A DNA stretch of 64,000 nt from Pseudomonas sp. R28(2017) (GTDB lineage: Bacteria; Pseudomonadota; Gammaproteobacteria; Pseudomonadales; Pseudomonadaceae). The DNA is taken from assembly GCF_002112505.1 (NCBI RefSeq), contig NZ_NEHW01000002.1, forward strand, positions 434,001-498,000, given 5' to 3'. Below the pieces are notes generated by a model. That model was not told the DNA's origin. It did no database searches and saw only the letters and a program-made list of their open reading frames with translations. Positions 36,113 through 46,071 of this stretch are shown in pieces. Numbering within the stretch: position 1 is the stretch's first letter; every line of letters starts with the position of its first letter. The position numbers and the translations under genes are program-made.

Positions 36113-37132
36113 TTATTGCAGATGTACCTTCAGTTCGTTCGCGGCCTGGCGCATCGCCGCTTTCACAGCCGGCACCTGGCTCAGCGGGTTGAGCAGGCCA
36201 TAGTCATGGATCATCCCGTTGTAGCGCACCGAGGTCACCGTCACGCCCGCCGCATTCAGCTTGCGTGCATACGCCTCACCCTCATCGCGCAGCACATCGA
36301 ACTCGGCCGTCTGCACCAGTGCCGGCGGCAGGCCCTTGAGCTGCTCGCTGCTGGCGCGCAGCGGCGAGGCGTAGATCTCCGCCCGTGCCTTGGCATCAGT
36401 GGTGTAGTTGTCCCAGAACCACTTCATCATCCCGGTGGTGAGGAAGTGCCCTTCTGCAAACTGCTTGTACGACGCAGTCTCGAAGCTGGCATCGGTCACC
36501 GGCCACAGCAGCAGCTGGAAGCGCAGCGCCGGGGTGCCGGCCTCTTTGGCCTTGAGCGCGACCACCGCCGCCATGTTGCCGCCGACGCTGTTGCCGGCCA
36601 CGGCCAGGCGCTTGCCGTCGACACCGATTTCCTTGCCGTGCGTGGCCACCCACTGGGTCGCGGCGTAGGCTTGGTTGATCGCCGTCGGGTAATGCGATTC
36701 TGGCGAAGGGGTGTAGTCCACATAGACCGCCACCGCGTTGGAGCCGACCACCAGGTCGCGGATCAGCCGCTGGTGGGTCGGGAAGTCGCCGAGCACCCAG
36801 CCGCCGCCGTGGAAGAACATGAACACAGGCAGCTCACCTTTGACATTGGCCGGGCGCACCACCTGCAGCTTGATCGACTGGCCGTTGGCCTGGATGGTGC
36901 GTTCCTTGACCTCGATACCGGACAGGTCGACCTTCACCGAAGCCTGGGCACCGGTCAGCACGGCGCGTGCGTCTTTCGGGCTGAGCTGCTCGAGCGGCTT
37001 GCCGCCCCCTTGCTCCAACGCTTCGAGGAAGGCCTGGGTGTGCTGTTCGACGCCTGGGCTGCCGGCAGCGAAAACGCTGGACACGGACAGGGCGAGGAGG
37101 GAAGCGGTGAGCGTCTTGTGGACAATGTTCAT
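36113..37132 (-). CDS. Exported alpha/beta hydrolase (hormone-sensitive-lipase type esterase)
   Basis: This is a 339-residue protein with signal peptide SLLALSVSSVFAAG. The HSL-group oxyanion motif HGGGW is at 108-112. The nucleophile motif GNSVGG holds S182, the catalytic acid should be in DVLRDEGEAYA and the base His in GMIHDYGLLNP. Such enzymes cleave short-chain esters. A divergent LysR gene lies 146 bp upstream and probably controls it. Confidence 0.9.
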   Translation of the reverse strand: MNIVHKTLTASLLALSVSSVFAAGSPGVEQHTQAFLEALEQGGGKPLEQLSPKDARAVLTGAQASVKVDLSGIEVKERTIQANGQSIKLQVVRPANVKGELPVFMFFHGGGWVLGDFPTHQRLIRDLVVGSNAVAVYVDYTPSPESHYPTAINQAYAATQWVATHGKEIGVDGKRLAVAGNSVGGNMAAVVALKAKEAGTPALRFQLLLWPVTDASFETASYKQFAEGHFLTTGMMKWFWDNYTTDAKARAEIYASPLRASSEQLKGLPPALVQTAEFDVLRDEGEAYARKLNAAGVTVTSVRYNGMIHDYGLLNPLSQVPAVKAAMRQAANELKVHLQ

Positions 37133-37278
37133 GAGCGAATCCTTTTCTGTTCAAGTGTTGGTAGTGGGCGTCTTGTCTGGCCTTCAGGGCCATCGCTGCG
37201 ACCTGTGTGTAGATTAAGGAGATGCACTCACGGGAAAAAGCCGCTATAAAGCGTTTGACTGTCACCAAGATCGAGACA

Positions 37279-38163
37279 ATGAACCCCTACGAAGACATGC
37301 GCATCTTTGCCCAGGTCATGGAAGCCGGCAGTTTCACCGCCGCCGCCGACCGCCTGGGCATGTCCAAGCAATCGGTCAGCCGCCGCCTGATGCAGCTCGA
37401 AGAGCGCCTCGGCGTGCGCCTGCTCAACCGTTCCACCCGGCGCCTGGACGCCACCCCGCTGGGCCAGCACTATTACCAGTCGGCGCTGCGCCTGCTGGGC
37501 GAGGTGCAACAGGTGGAGCACGACATCAGCGGCCAGACCCAAGCCCTGCGCGGTACCTTGCGCCTGAGTGCGCCGCTGTCGTTCGCCATGGCTCACCTGG
37601 GCTGCCTGCTGACCGAGTTTCTGCAACTGCATCCGCAGGTGGATGTGGAAGTGGACCTCAGTGATCGCCCGGTGGACCTGATTGGCGAGGGGTATGACCT
37701 GGCGCTGCGCATTGGCGCGCTGGAGGACTCCAGCTTGATCGCCCGGCGCATTGCCGATGTCGAGCGGGTGTATTGCGCGAGCCCGGCGTACCTCGAAGCA
37801 CGGGGCGTACCTGCCAAGCCAGATGAACTGGCCGAGCATGATTGCCTGCCCTATGGGCACTCGCGGCAGGTGCAGTGGCAGTTCCGCCTGGGCGGCAAGG
37901 CGCAGACCATTCAGGTGACCGGGCGGATGCGGGCGAACAACGGCGAGTTGCTGCGGGATGCGGCGATTGCCGGGATGGGGGTGACCTATTTGCCGACCTT
38001 CATCGTCGGGCAGGCACTGGCGGACGGGCGGCTGGTGACGGTGCTGGATGAATGGGTGCCGCCGGCGTTGCAGTTGTCGGCGGTGTACCCGCAGCACCGG
38101 CAGGTGGCGCGGCCGGTGCAGGGGTTTGTCAGTTTCCTGCGCGAGCGGCTGACACAGCTCTGA
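37279..38163 (+). CDS. LysR family transcriptional regulator
   Basis: This 294-residue LysR protein has the helix-turn-helix EDMRIFAQVMEAGSFTAAADRLGMSKQSVSRRLMQLEERLGVRLLNRSTRRLDATPLG. The effector domain shows the DLALRIGALEDSSLIARRI element of the CrgA-like branch. The start at MNPYEDM fits family length; the frame is open 19 codons upstream. It is divergent from the esterase and probably controls it. Confidence 0.9.
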   Translation: MNPYEDMRIFAQVMEAGSFTAAADRLGMSKQSVSRRLMQLEERLGVRLLNRSTRRLDATPLGQHYYQSALRLLGEVQQVEHDISGQTQALRGTLRLSAPLSFAMAHLGCLLTEFLQLHPQVDVEVDLSDRPVDLIGEGYDLALRIGALEDSSLIARRIADVERVYCASPAYLEARGVPAKPDELAEHDCLPYGHSRQVQWQFRLGGKAQTIQVTGRMRANNGELLRDAAIAGMGVTYLPTFIVGQALADGRLVTVLDEWVPPALQLSAVYPQHRQVARPVQGFVSFLRERLTQL

Positions 38164-38172
38164 AACCGCGTT

Positions 38173-38266
38173 GGCTTCTTCGCGGGCTTGTCCGCTCCCA
38201 CAGGTACACCACAGTTCTCAAGCTCTGTGGTGTACCTGTGGGAGCGGACAAGCCCGCGAAGAGGCC
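38173..38266. repeat. REP pair forming a 42-bp-arm palindrome
   Basis: Arms at 38173-38214 and 38225-38266 are complementary over 42 bp with a single mismatch and a 10-base loop. The outer parts are REP units and the inner part is an extra palindrome (CAGGTACACCACAG). It lies between the convergent LysR and soxG genes. Confidence 0.9.
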
Positions 38267-38274
38267 GGTACAGG

Positions 38275-38880
38275 TCAAATCATCAGCTGATCCACCCCGA
38301 CCCACCCGCCATCGAACTCATCCATGGCATCCAGCACCGCCTCCTGGAAATACGCCAGCGATGCACGGTCGAACAGCAATTGCAGTGCTGGCAGTTCATC
38401 GCTTCCGACATTCACCACGATCACATTGATCCGCGCCGCCGACGTCTGCGCCACGGCACCGACCGCAAAGGCCTGCAGACGCAAATCGACCCCGCACAAC
38501 TTGGCCATCACCGCACTGCAATGCTCCCCCGACAGTTGCAACCAGGCATGGCTGTCCTGACGCGGCAACAGGTAGTTGCGCCGGGCATCCTGCACCCACG
38601 TCTCTTCTTCGGCGGCCACCCGTGCGCCTTGGTCGGCAAAGCTGCCCAGCAAAAGATACTCACTGGCCGACAGGCGCGCCACCCAGCCGCCATCGTCTTG
38701 ACGCAAGGCCTGGTTGGGTAGCAAGGGCAACTGGTATCCGCGTGCTTCCAGATAGGCAGCGGCGTCCCCCCCACGAAACCCGACCCGCGCAAGTCCCGTC
38801 AGGTCGGTCAACGCACAGCTGTGCAGCAGCTCGGCCCGTGGGCTGCGTGGAATGAAGGCTTCAGCTTTCAGGCTGGTCAT
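38275..38880 (-). CDS. soxG: Sarcosine oxidase gamma subunit
   Basis: This is a 201-residue protein. It matches SoxG in its position at the end of soxBDA and in the segments LLHSCALTDLTGLARVGFRGGDAAAYLEARG and LSASEYLLLGS, which are related to the aminomethyltransferase fold of the alpha subunit. The gamma subunit is part of the four-subunit sarcosine oxidase that oxidatively demethylates sarcosine to glycine. It starts 3 bp after the soxA stop codon. Confidence 0.9.
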   Translation of the reverse strand: MTSLKAEAFIPRSPRAELLHSCALTDLTGLARVGFRGGDAAAYLEARGYQLPLLPNQALRQDDGGWVARLSASEYLLLGSFADQGARVAAEEETWVQDARRNYLLPRQDSHAWLQLSGEHCSAVMAKLCGVDLRLQAFAVGAVAQTSAARINVIVVNVGSDELPALQLLFDRASLAYFQEAVLDAMDEFDGGWVGVDQLMI

Positions 38881-38883
38881 GGT

Positions 38884-41787
38884 TCAGAGCTCCTGGCGCA
38901 GGTTGTCGGGATCATGGAAGGGCAGTTGCACCACCTTGGCATTGACCATCACGCCGCCTTCCACGCGGATTGGGATATGCATGCCAGGTATCGCCTGATG
39001 GGCGCCGGCGTAGGCCAGGCCGATGATCTGCCCCAAGGTCTGCGAGTACTCGCAGGAGGTGACGTTGCCGCTGATGTCCGGGCCGTCCAGCACCAGGTGG
39101 CCTTCCAGCGGTTGCGGGCTGCCCTTGGGCAGGGTGAAACCGACCAGCTTGCGTTTGAGCGGCTGGGCTTCAAGGATCTCGATCGAGCGCTTGCCGACGA
39201 AGAACGGCTTCTTGCGGCCGATCGCCCATTGCATGTCGATCTCCGCCGGGTGGGTCATGCCGTCGGTGTCCTGGCTGATGATCACGTGGCCTTTTTCCAG
39301 GCGCAGCAGGCGCTGGGTCTCGACGCCGAACGGGCGGATGCCCAGCCCGGCACCGGCCTGCATCAGGGCGTCCCACAGGCGTTCGGCGTGGCGCGCCGGC
39401 ACGTGCACCTCATACCCCAGCTCGCCGACGAAACCGACCCGCAGGATCCGCGCCGCAATGCCGGCCACCGTGCCCAGTCGCACACCCAGGTAAGGGAAGG
39501 CTGCGGCCGACAGGTCAAGGTCTTCACAGACCTTGGCCAGCACCTGGCGCGACAGCGGCCCGGCCAGGTTGACGGCGGCCAGGGCAGCGGTCACGTTGGT
39601 GATGTCCACGTCCAGGCGCCACTGCGCGTTCCACTTGAGCATCTGCTGGTAGATACGGTCCACGCCGCTGGTGGTGGCGGTGACGTAGAAGTGCTGCTCG
39701 GCCAGGCGCGCGCAGACGCCGTCGTCGATCACCACGCCGTGCTCGTTGGTCATCAACGCATAGCGGGTGCGGCCGATGGCCAGCTTGGCAAAACCGAAGG
39801 TGTACAGGCGCTCCAGCAGTTCGGCGGCGTCCGGGCCGCGCACGTCCAGCCCGCCCAGGGTGGAGACGTCGATCAGGCCGACCTTTTCGCGCACATGGCG
39901 GGCTTCCTCCTGCATGCAGCGCTCGCGTTCTTGCGCCTTGCCGTAATAGGCCGGGCGCTGCCAGATGCCGGCGGGCATCATTTTTGCGCCGGCTTGCAGG
40001 TGGCGGCGGTGCATCGGCGTCTGCCGGTACGGGTCGAACGCACGGCCAGCGACATGCGCCAGCTTCTCTGCCTGGAACGGCGGGCGGGCAGTGGTCACGC
40101 CGGTTTCGCTGATGCTGCGGCCGGTGGCCTGGGCCACCAGGCGCGCGGTGGGCAGCGCCGAGTGGCGGCCCTGGGACGGGCCCATGCCGACCGTGGAGAA
40201 GCGCTTGACCAACTGCACGTCGCGGTAGCCACTGCGGGTGGCATTGACGATATCGCGCACCTGCAGGTCCTCGTCGAAGTCGACGAAGTCCTTGCCCTTG
40301 GGGTGCGGGAAGATCGGCCAGGGGAAGTTGACCTTGGCCTCGGCAACGTAGGCCGATGGCGTTGCTGCTTGCAGGCCCAAGGCCGCGAGTGCAGCAGCGG
40401 CGCCGCGGCTGGCATCGGTGAGCACGTTGTCCAGATGGTGGCGGCCGTTGACTGAGCCTGCGATATCCAGCCCGTTCGGTAACTGGCTGATGGCGAACTC
40501 GTCGCGGTTGACGTCATAGGCCAGCTTGCCACCGGCCTGGCACAGCAGTTGGTACACCGGCATGTAGCCGGCCGACATGCACAGCAGGTCGCAAGCCACA
40601 CGCAGGCCGTGGTCGCCAACGTTGCCCTGGCCAGTGATCGGGCGGATTTCCGCGCCCGTGACATGGCGCATGCCTGCCTCGTGCAGGGCCTCAAAGACGG
40701 TACTACCCAGGTGCAGGGGAATGTCGCGACGCTTGAGCTCGCTGGCCAGCGCGCCATCGGCTGGCGCGGCGCGCATGTCGACCAGGGCGGCGACGGCCAC
40801 GCCTTGCTCCTGCAGGTCGAGCGCGGCCAGGTAGCCGTCATCGTGGCCGGTGAGGATCACTGCACGCTGCCCCGGCTTTACGGCGTAGAGCTTCATCAGT
40901 CGTTGCGCGGCACTGGTCAGCATCACCCCGGGCAGGTCGTTGTTGCGGAACACCACGGGCTGGTCGAACGAGCCGGCTGCCACCAGGCAACGCGTAGCGC
41001 GCACCTTGTACAGGCGCTTGTGCTGGATCACCGGCAGGTAGTTGTCGGTGAACCAGCCGTTGCAGGTGGCTTCGCACAGCACCTGGATGTTCGGGTGCCC
41101 CTCGACGGCGGCCAACAGTTCCTGGCGCAGGCTGGCGGCACGGGTGCCGGCGATGTCGAAGCGGGCGTAGGTCAGCGAGCCGCCGAGCACTGGCTGCTGC
41201 TCGATCAGCAGCACCTTGGCCCCGCCATTGGCCGCGTCCAGCGCGGCGCGCAGGCCGGCCGGGCCGGCACCGATGACCGCCACATCGACAAACAGATAGG
41301 CTTTGTCGTAGTACTGCGGCTTGAAGCCGAGGTCGAGCACGCCGAGGCCGGCCTTCTTGCGGATCAGCGGCTCCCAGACCTTCCACATGCCCTTGGGCTT
41401 GTAGAACGAGCGGTAGTAGAAGCCCACCGGCATGAAGCGCGAGAACTTGCCCAGATAAGCGTCGCGGTCGTGCTCCAGGCTGCCGTTGAAGTTCTGCCCG
41501 GTGACCACCTGGCCGTCACGGGCGGCCTCCATGTCGGCCAGCACGTTGGGCTCTTCGGGGAGCTGCACCAGGGTGTTGGCGTCTTGCCCGGCCATACTCA
41601 GCGGGCCGCGCGGGCGGTGGTACTTGAACGAGCGCGACAGCAGCCAGCGGCCGTTGCCGAGCAGGGCGCTGGCGAGGGTGTCACCGGCAAAGCCCGGGCA
41701 GGCCTGGCCGTCGAACTCGAAACACAGGGGCCGCTCGCGGTCGATCAGCAGGCCCATGGGCGCGGGGAGGCGAGTAAGGCTGTTCAT
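38884..41787 (-). CDS. soxA: Sarcosine oxidase alpha subunit
   Basis: This 967-residue subunit shows its three parts: an N-terminal ferredoxin-like segment (LCFEFDGQACPGFAGDTLASALLGNGRWLLSRSFKYHRPRG), a central NAD-binding domain (VAVIGAGPAGLRAALDAANGG), and a C-terminal T-protein-like folate-binding domain (VGLIDVSTLGGLDVRGPDAAELLERL, GFVGELGYEVHVP). The folate domain takes the one-carbon unit from the flavin site of SoxB as 5,10-methylene-tetrahydrofolate. The start overlaps the soxD stop (ATGA). The open frame runs a further 65 codons upstream through soxD in another reading and is not part of the protein. Confidence 0.95.
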   Translation of the reverse strand: MNSLTRLPAPMGLLIDRERPLCFEFDGQACPGFAGDTLASALLGNGRWLLSRSFKYHRPRGPLSMAGQDANTLVQLPEEPNVLADMEAARDGQVVTGQNFNGSLEHDRDAYLGKFSRFMPVGFYYRSFYKPKGMWKVWEPLIRKKAGLGVLDLGFKPQYYDKAYLFVDVAVIGAGPAGLRAALDAANGGAKVLLIEQQPVLGGSLTYARFDIAGTRAASLRQELLAAVEGHPNIQVLCEATCNGWFTDNYLPVIQHKRLYKVRATRCLVAAGSFDQPVVFRNNDLPGVMLTSAAQRLMKLYAVKPGQRAVILTGHDDGYLAALDLQEQGVAVAALVDMRAAPADGALASELKRRDIPLHLGSTVFEALHEAGMRHVTGAEIRPITGQGNVGDHGLRVACDLLCMSAGYMPVYQLLCQAGGKLAYDVNRDEFAISQLPNGLDIAGSVNGRHHLDNVLTDASRGAAAALAALGLQAATPSAYVAEAKVNFPWPIFPHPKGKDFVDFDEDLQVRDIVNATRSGYRDVQLVKRFSTVGMGPSQGRHSALPTARLVAQATGRSISETGVTTARPPFQAEKLAHVAGRAFDPYRQTPMHRRHLQAGAKMMPAGIWQRPAYYGKAQERERCMQEEARHVREKVGLIDVSTLGGLDVRGPDAAELLERLYTFGFAKLAIGRTRYALMTNEHGVVIDDGVCARLAEQHFYVTATTSGVDRIYQQMLKWNAQWRLDVDITNVTAALAAVNLAGPLSRQVLAKVCEDLDLSAAAFPYLGVRLGTVAGIAARILRVGFVGELGYEVHVPARHAERLWDALMQAGAGLGIRPFGVETQRLLRLEKGHVIISQDTDGMTHPAEIDMQWAIGRKKPFFVGKRSIEILEAQPLKRKLVGFTLPKGSPQPLEGHLVLDGPDISGNVTSCEYSQTLGQIIGLAYAGAHQAIPGMHIPIRVEGGVMVNAKVVQLPFHDPDNLRQEL

Positions 41788-42089
41788 CCGGCGATCTCCG
41801 GGGTGGCGGCGGGGGTGAAGTCGACGCGGCGGTCGAACAGTGCTTTGGGGTCGAAGGTGCGCAGCACCTGGTCGCTGACGGTGTGGCGCTCGGCCAGGAA
41901 CCAATAGCTCGAGGCGTTGTGCAGCCACCACTCGATGACCACGCCGGCCAGGTTGTCGCTGTTGAACACGTAGTCGGCCCACTCGGCGTCACTGCAGCGG
42001 GCCGGGTCGGGCATGTGCTTGAACTCGCCACCGTAGGTGAACTCGCTGATGTTGCGCGGGCCGTTCAAGGGGCAGGTCAGGATCTTCAT
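41784..42089 (-). CDS. soxD: Sarcosine oxidase delta subunit
   Basis: This is a 101-residue protein, the usual SoxD length. MKILTCPLNGPRNISEFTYGGE resembles the zinc-site start of SoxD (C-P-x-C/L-G-x-R), in which the second cysteine of the usual CPYCG is replaced: it reads CPLNG. Asp/His residues and WWLHNASSYWFLAERHTVSDQVL, seen near the middle, are strongly conserved in the family. It lies between soxB and soxA with a 12-bp gap to soxB. Confidence 0.93.
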   Translation of the reverse strand: MKILTCPLNGPRNISEFTYGGEFKHMPDPARCSDAEWADYVFNSDNLAGVVIEWWLHNASSYWFLAERHTVSDQVLRTFDPKALFDRRVDFTPAATPEIAG

Positions 42090-42101
42090 CGTCGTGTGCT
42101 C

Positions 42102-43343
42102 CTAGTGGCTGGCCGCGGTGGCGCCCATTTCGTTGACTTGCTGGAAGCGGCTGAAGCGCTCCAGGGCGAATGGCGCGATCATTTCCGGCACCTTGCCGCC
42201 GCTGGCGACCAGCTCGGCCATGGTCTTGCCGCAGATCGGCGTCGACTTGAAGCCCCAGGTCCCCCAGCCGGCATCCAGGTAATAGTTCTCGACCGGTGAC
42301 AGGCCCATGATCGGGCTGTAGTCCGGGGTCATGTCGGTCATCCCGGCCCATTGGCGCATCAGCTTGGCGTTGGCCATGAACGGGAACATTTCGATGGCAT
42401 GGGCCAGCAGGCTTTCCTTGAGGTCGAGGGTGGAGCGGGTGTTGTACAGCGGGTACGGGTCCGAGCCACCGCCGAAGACAATCTCGCCACGGCTGGTCTG
42501 CTGCACGTAGCAGTGCAGTGCCGAGGAGCTCACCAGCGGGTCGAGGAACGGCTTGAACGGCTGGGTGACCATGGCTTGCAGCGGGTAGGTGTGGATCGGC
42601 GCACGGATGCCGGCCTTGGCCATCAGCAGCGAACTGGCCCCGGCCACCGCCTGCACCACGCAACCGCACTGCACGGTGCCACGGTTGGTCTTGACCGCTT
42701 CGATGCGGCCATTGCGGATCAGCAGGTCCTGCACTTCGGTCAGCTGGTGGATCTGTACGCCGCGCTTGGCAGCCTGCTTGGCGTAGCCCCAGGCCACCGC
42801 GTCGTGGCGCGCGGTGGCGCCGTCGATGTGCCAGAGGCCGGCAAGCACCGGCAGGTGACCGGGGTCCAGGTTCAGGCTCGGCACCAGTTCGCGGATCTGC
42901 TGGCGGTCGATCATCTCGGTACGCCCGCCGAAGTGCTTGTTGACCTCGGCGCGCTGGCGGAAGGCGCGCACGGTGGCGTCGGTGTGCGCAAGCGTCAGCT
43001 GGCCACGCTCGGAATACATGATGTTGAAGTCGAACTCGTTGGACAGGTTCTGGAACATCCGCACCGATTCCGCATAGAAGCGCACGCCCTCGGACGTCAG
43101 GTAGTTGGAGCGGATCACCGCGGTGTTGCGCGCGGTGTTGCCGCCACCCAGGTAGGCCTTTTCCAGCACCGCAACGTTGGTCACGCCGTGGTATTTGGCC
43201 AGGTAATAGGCGATGGCCAGGCCGTGGCCGCCGCCGCCGATGATCACCACGTCATAGCGCGGCTTGAGTTCGCACGGTGGCGGCAGGTCGACCTCCACCG
43301 GGTAGTCGGCGCTCAGGCCGTATTTCAGCAGGGCGAAAGGCAT
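42102..43343 (-). CDS. soxB: Sarcosine oxidase beta subunit
   Basis: This 413-residue FAD/FMN subunit has the dinucleotide motif [22 protein letters not shown], followed by [23 protein letters not shown], a stretch strongly conserved in SoxB. The C-terminal [17 protein letters not shown] and [20 protein letters not shown] complete the family pattern. It catalyses oxidation of the N-methyl group, passing electrons to FMN. The start codon lies inside the last 19 bp of folD, so translation is linked. Confidence 0.95.
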   Translation of the reverse strand: MPFALLKYGLSADYPVEVDLPPPCELKPRYDVVIIGGGGHGLAIAYYLAKYHGVTNVAVLEKAYLGGGNTARNTAVIRSNYLTSEGVRFYAESVRMFQNLSNEFDFNIMYSERGQLTLAHTDATVRAFRQRAEVNKHFGGRTEMIDRQQIRELVPSLNLDPGHLPVLAGLWHIDGATARHDAVAWGYAKQAAKRGVQIHQLTEVQDLLIRNGRIEAVKTNRGTVQCGCVVQAVAGASSLLMAKAGIRAPIHTYPLQAMVTQPFKPFLDPLVSSSALHCYVQQTSRGEIVFGGGSDPYPLYNTRSTLDLKESLLAHAIEMFPFMANAKLMRQWAGMTDMTPDYSPIMGLSPVENYYLDAGWGTWGFKSTPICGKTMAELVASGGKVPEMIAPFALERFSRFQQVNEMGATAASH

Positions 43344-44236
43344 GCGGTGCGCTCCTGGTGGGCGGCCTGTTGCTGCAGGTCGAGGGCGAGCAGGGTGTTT
43401 TTCATCAGGTAGGCGATGGTCATCGGGCCGACGCCGCCGGGCACCGGGGTGATGGCGGCGACCTGGGGCAGCGCGGCGGCGAAATCGACGTCACCGACCA
43501 GGCGGCTGTGGCCACCTTCGTCGATGCGGTTGATGCCGACGTCGATCACCACCGCGCCGGGCTTGAGCCAGTCGGGCCCGATCAAGCGTGGCTTGCCGAC
43601 CGCCGCGATAACGATGTCGGCCTGGCGGCACAACGCCGGCAGGTCGCGGCTGCGCGAGTGCACCAGGGTCACCGTGCAGTCGGCCTGCAACAGCAGCGCG
43701 GCCATGGGTTTGCCGACGATGTTCGAGCGGCCGACCACCACCGCATGCTTGCCGCGCAGCTCGCCGTAGGCATCACGCAGCAAGCGCATGCAGCCACTGG
43801 GGGTGCAGGGCGTGAGCACGTCGCGGCCCTGGGCCAGGCCGCCGACGTTGGCGCTGTGGAAGCCGTCGACGTCCTTCAGCGGGTCGATGGCCTGGAGAAT
43901 GCGGTGCTCGTCGATATGCCCGGGCAACGGCAGTTGCACAAGGATGCCGTTGACCTCGCTGTCACGGTTGAGCCGGTCGATCAGGGTCAGCAGATGCGCC
44001 TGGGTGGTGTCGGCGGGCAGGCGATGTTCCAGCGAACGGATGCCCACTTCCTCGGCCCGCAGCACCTTGTTGCGCACGTACACCTGGCTGGCCGCGTCGG
44101 CGCCGACCAATACCACCGCCAGGCCCGGCTGCACGCCGCCCTGGCGCAAGGTCTGCACCTGCTCGCGGACCTCGGCCAGCACCCGCGCCGCGGTGGCCTT
44201 GCCGTCGATCAGCTTGCTGCTGGGGATGGCGTTCAT
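43325..44236 (-). CDS. folD: Methylenetetrahydrofolate dehydrogenase/cyclohydrolase
   Basis: This is a 303-residue FolD. Motifs: [23 protein letters not shown] (active-site Y and K region), [12 protein letters not shown], the NADP site [21 protein letters not shown], and [19 protein letters not shown]. The last 15 residues (about [13 protein letters not shown]) extend beyond the usual end and run into soxB. It oxidises the methylene-folate made by sarcosine oxidase to formyl-folate. The start overlaps the purU stop (ATGA). A second FolD for general metabolism is probably elsewhere in the genome. Confidence 0.94.
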   Translation of the reverse strand: MNAIPSSKLIDGKATAARVLAEVREQVQTLRQGGVQPGLAVVLVGADAASQVYVRNKVLRAEEVGIRSLEHRLPADTTQAHLLTLIDRLNRDSEVNGILVQLPLPGHIDEHRILQAIDPLKDVDGFHSANVGGLAQGRDVLTPCTPSGCMRLLRDAYGELRGKHAVVVGRSNIVGKPMAALLLQADCTVTLVHSRSRDLPALCRQADIVIAAVGKPRLIGPDWLKPGAVVIDVGINRIDEGGHSRLVGDVDFAAALPQVAAITPVPGGVGPMTIAYLMKNTLLALDLQQQAAHQERTACLSPC

Positions 44237-45099
44237 TTGAAGATCACCGTGCGGTCGTGGTTGAGGAACACCCGGTGCTCGAGGTGGTACTTGACCGCGC
44301 GGGACAGGGCGATGGTCTCGGTGTCGCGGCCGATCGCCACCAGGTCGTCGGGGGCATAGGCGTGGTCCACGCGCTGCACTTCCTGCTCGATGATCGGGCC
44401 TTCGTCGAGGTCGCTGGTGACGTAGTGGGCGGTGGCGCCGATCAGCTTGACCCCGCGCTGGTAGGCCTGGTGATACGGCTTGGCACCCTTGAAGCCGGGC
44501 AGGAACGAGTGGTGGATGTTGATCGCCCGGCCCGATAGCTGGCGGCACAGGTCGTCGGAGAGGATCTGCATGTAGCGCGCCAGCACCACCAGTTCGGTGC
44601 CGGTGTCTTCGACGATGCGCATCAGCGCGGCTTCCTGCTCGGCCTTGGTCTCCTTGGTCACCGGCAGGTAGACGAAGCGGATGCCCTGGCGCTCGGCCAT
44701 CGGCCGCAGGTCGAGGTGGTTGGAGACCACGGCGGTGATCTGCATGTCCAGTTCGCCCTTGGCGTGGCGATAGAGCAGGTCGGCCAGGCAATGGTCGAAC
44801 TTGCTGACCATCAGCAATACGCGCAGCGGCCGGGCGCTGCTGTGCAGGCTCCAGTCCATGTCGAAACGCTGGGCCACATCGGCGAAGCCCGCCTCCAGTT
44901 GCGGGGTGTCGCCGCTGACACCGGTGTTGTAGCGGAACACCGCGCGCATGAAGAAGCGGCCATTGTCCTCGTCGTCGAACTGCGCCATCTCGCTGATGTA
45001 GCAACCGTGCTCGGCCAGGTAGGTGGTCACCGCCGCGACGATGCCGGACACGGCCGGGCAGCTGACGCGCAGGATGAAGTGATCGGGAGCGGGGTGCAT
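44233..45099 (-). CDS. purU: Formyltetrahydrofolate deformylase
   Basis: This is a 288-residue PurU. An N-terminal ACT domain ([28 protein letters not shown]) precedes a formyltransferase-like domain. The catalytic triad residues lie in [23 protein letters not shown] and [12 protein letters not shown]. It releases formate from 10-formyl-folate, the last step that disposes of one-carbon units from sarcosine. As the first gene it leads purU-folD-soxBDAG. Upstream is a 225-bp gap holding a GGGAA-N7-TTCCC inverted repeat (45185-45201) as possible operator. Confidence 0.94.
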   Translation of the reverse strand: MHPAPDHFILRVSCPAVSGIVAAVTTYLAEHGCYISEMAQFDDEDNGRFFMRAVFRYNTGVSGDTPQLEAGFADVAQRFDMDWSLHSSARPLRVLLMVSKFDHCLADLLYRHAKGELDMQITAVVSNHLDLRPMAERQGIRFVYLPVTKETKAEQEAALMRIVEDTGTELVVLARYMQILSDDLCRQLSGRAINIHHSFLPGFKGAKPYHQAYQRGVKLIGATAHYVTSDLDEGPIIEQEVQRVDHAYAPDDLVAIGRDTETIALSRAVKYHLEHRVFLNHDRTVIFK

Positions 45100-45323
45100 G
45101 TCGGATAGGCCTCGTGATGGAGTGGGGCAGGTCGGGCACAAGGGCAAAAGAGGCTTCGCGGTGGGCGAAGTAGTGTTTCTTGGTGGGAATATAAATTTCC
45201 CTTGGGCGATTTATAGGCGATGCAAGGGGCTGTGGTCCAGTGCTTTGTGAAATTTTTTATCCTGACAGGAAAGTTCTGCTCGGGCGTTCACGGTGAACGG
45301 GCCAGTGAGGCTATGCTTGCTCC

Positions 45324-45725
45324 ATGAGCACCCCACCCCCTCTTCGCCAACCGTGCCCCCCTGGCGCCTGTGACTGCGGCCGCGAACACCTGGCCGAGCA
45401 CCCGCCAGCGGCCCAACGCATCCTCCTGCTCACCCGCCAGGAAGAGAAGCGCCTGCTCGAACGCCTGGAACACCTCAAGGACCTGGAAGACCTGCAGCGC
45501 CTGCAGCTGCGGTTGTACGAGAACCTCGGCATCCGTCTGCACATCAGCCCAGGCTTCAACGAGGTGCGCACCATGCGCGGCATCGTCATCGAACTCGACG
45601 ACCAGCCCGGCCTGTGCCGCAAGACCCGCCAGTCGATCCCGGCCGCGATCCGCCGTGGCCTGGAGCGCAACCCAGAGGTGGCGTTCCGCTTGCTGGATGC
45701 TCACGACCTGTTGCGTAACACCTGA
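45324..45725 (+). CDS. Conserved hypothetical protein with Cys-rich N-terminus
   Basis: This is a 133-residue protein that I do not recognise. The N-terminus [14 protein letters not shown] has three cysteines with a C-x-C, like a small metal-binding site. A charged helical hairpin ([30 protein letters not shown]) and a small alpha/beta part ([29 protein letters not shown]) follow. It is divergent from purU, and a PvdS-type box for the next genes lies just beyond its stop. An iron-related function would fit its surroundings, but this is only context. Confidence 0.7.
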   Translation: MSTPPPLRQPCPPGACDCGREHLAEHPPAAQRILLLTRQEEKRLLERLEHLKDLEDLQRLQLRLYENLGIRLHISPGFNEVRTMRGIVIELDDQPGLCRKTRQSIPAAIRRGLERNPEVAFRLLDAHDLLRNT

Positions 45726-45764
45726 GGGCAAGGCTGCTCCTATAGGGATTCTCGCCAGGGCCGC

Positions 45765-45788
45765 TAATTTTTCAGAAGTTTCCTACGT
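45765..45788 (+). promoter_or_regulatory. Near-consensus PvdS (iron starvation) promoter box
   Basis: TAATT (45765-45769), 16 bases, then CGT (45786-45788) differs from the TAAAT-N16-CGT iron-starvation box in one base. It lies about 60 bp upstream of the mbtH start and in the same direction, so the mbtH/thioesterase operon is probably read by the PvdS sigma factor during iron limitation. Confidence 0.75.
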
Positions 45789-45849
45789 CTACCTGAGAAC
45801 TTCCCTGCGCCAAGGGCGCAGCGGCATCCATCACTCAAGGAGACAGGCA

Positions 45850-46071
45850 ATGACTTCCGTATTCGACCGCGACGATATCCAGTTCCAGGTAGTGGTCAAC
45901 CACGAAGAGCAATACTCCATCTGGCCGGACTACAAGGCCATCCCCGAAGGCTGGCGCGCGGTGGGCAAGAGCGGCCTGAAGAAAGACTGCCTGGCCTACA
46001 TCGACGAAGTCTGGACCGACATGCGCCCCTTGAGCCTGCGCCAGCAGATGGCCGCAGCTGCCGCCCAGTGA
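45850..46071 (+). CDS. mbtH: MbtH-like protein of the pyoverdine pathway
   Basis: This 73-residue protein has the MbtH pattern: [31 protein letters not shown], then the three conserved Trp residues, with S/NEEQYSxWP and [10 protein letters not shown]. It binds and activates adenylation domains of peptide synthetases. A ribosome site CAAGGAGACAGGC precedes it. Its stop overlaps the GTG start of the thioesterase. No peptide synthetase is in this window, so the partner genes must be elsewhere. Confidence 0.95.
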   Translation: MTSVFDRDDIQFQVVVNHEEQYSIWPDYKAIPEGWRAVGKSGLKKDCLAYIDEVWTDMRPLSLRQQMAAAAAQ

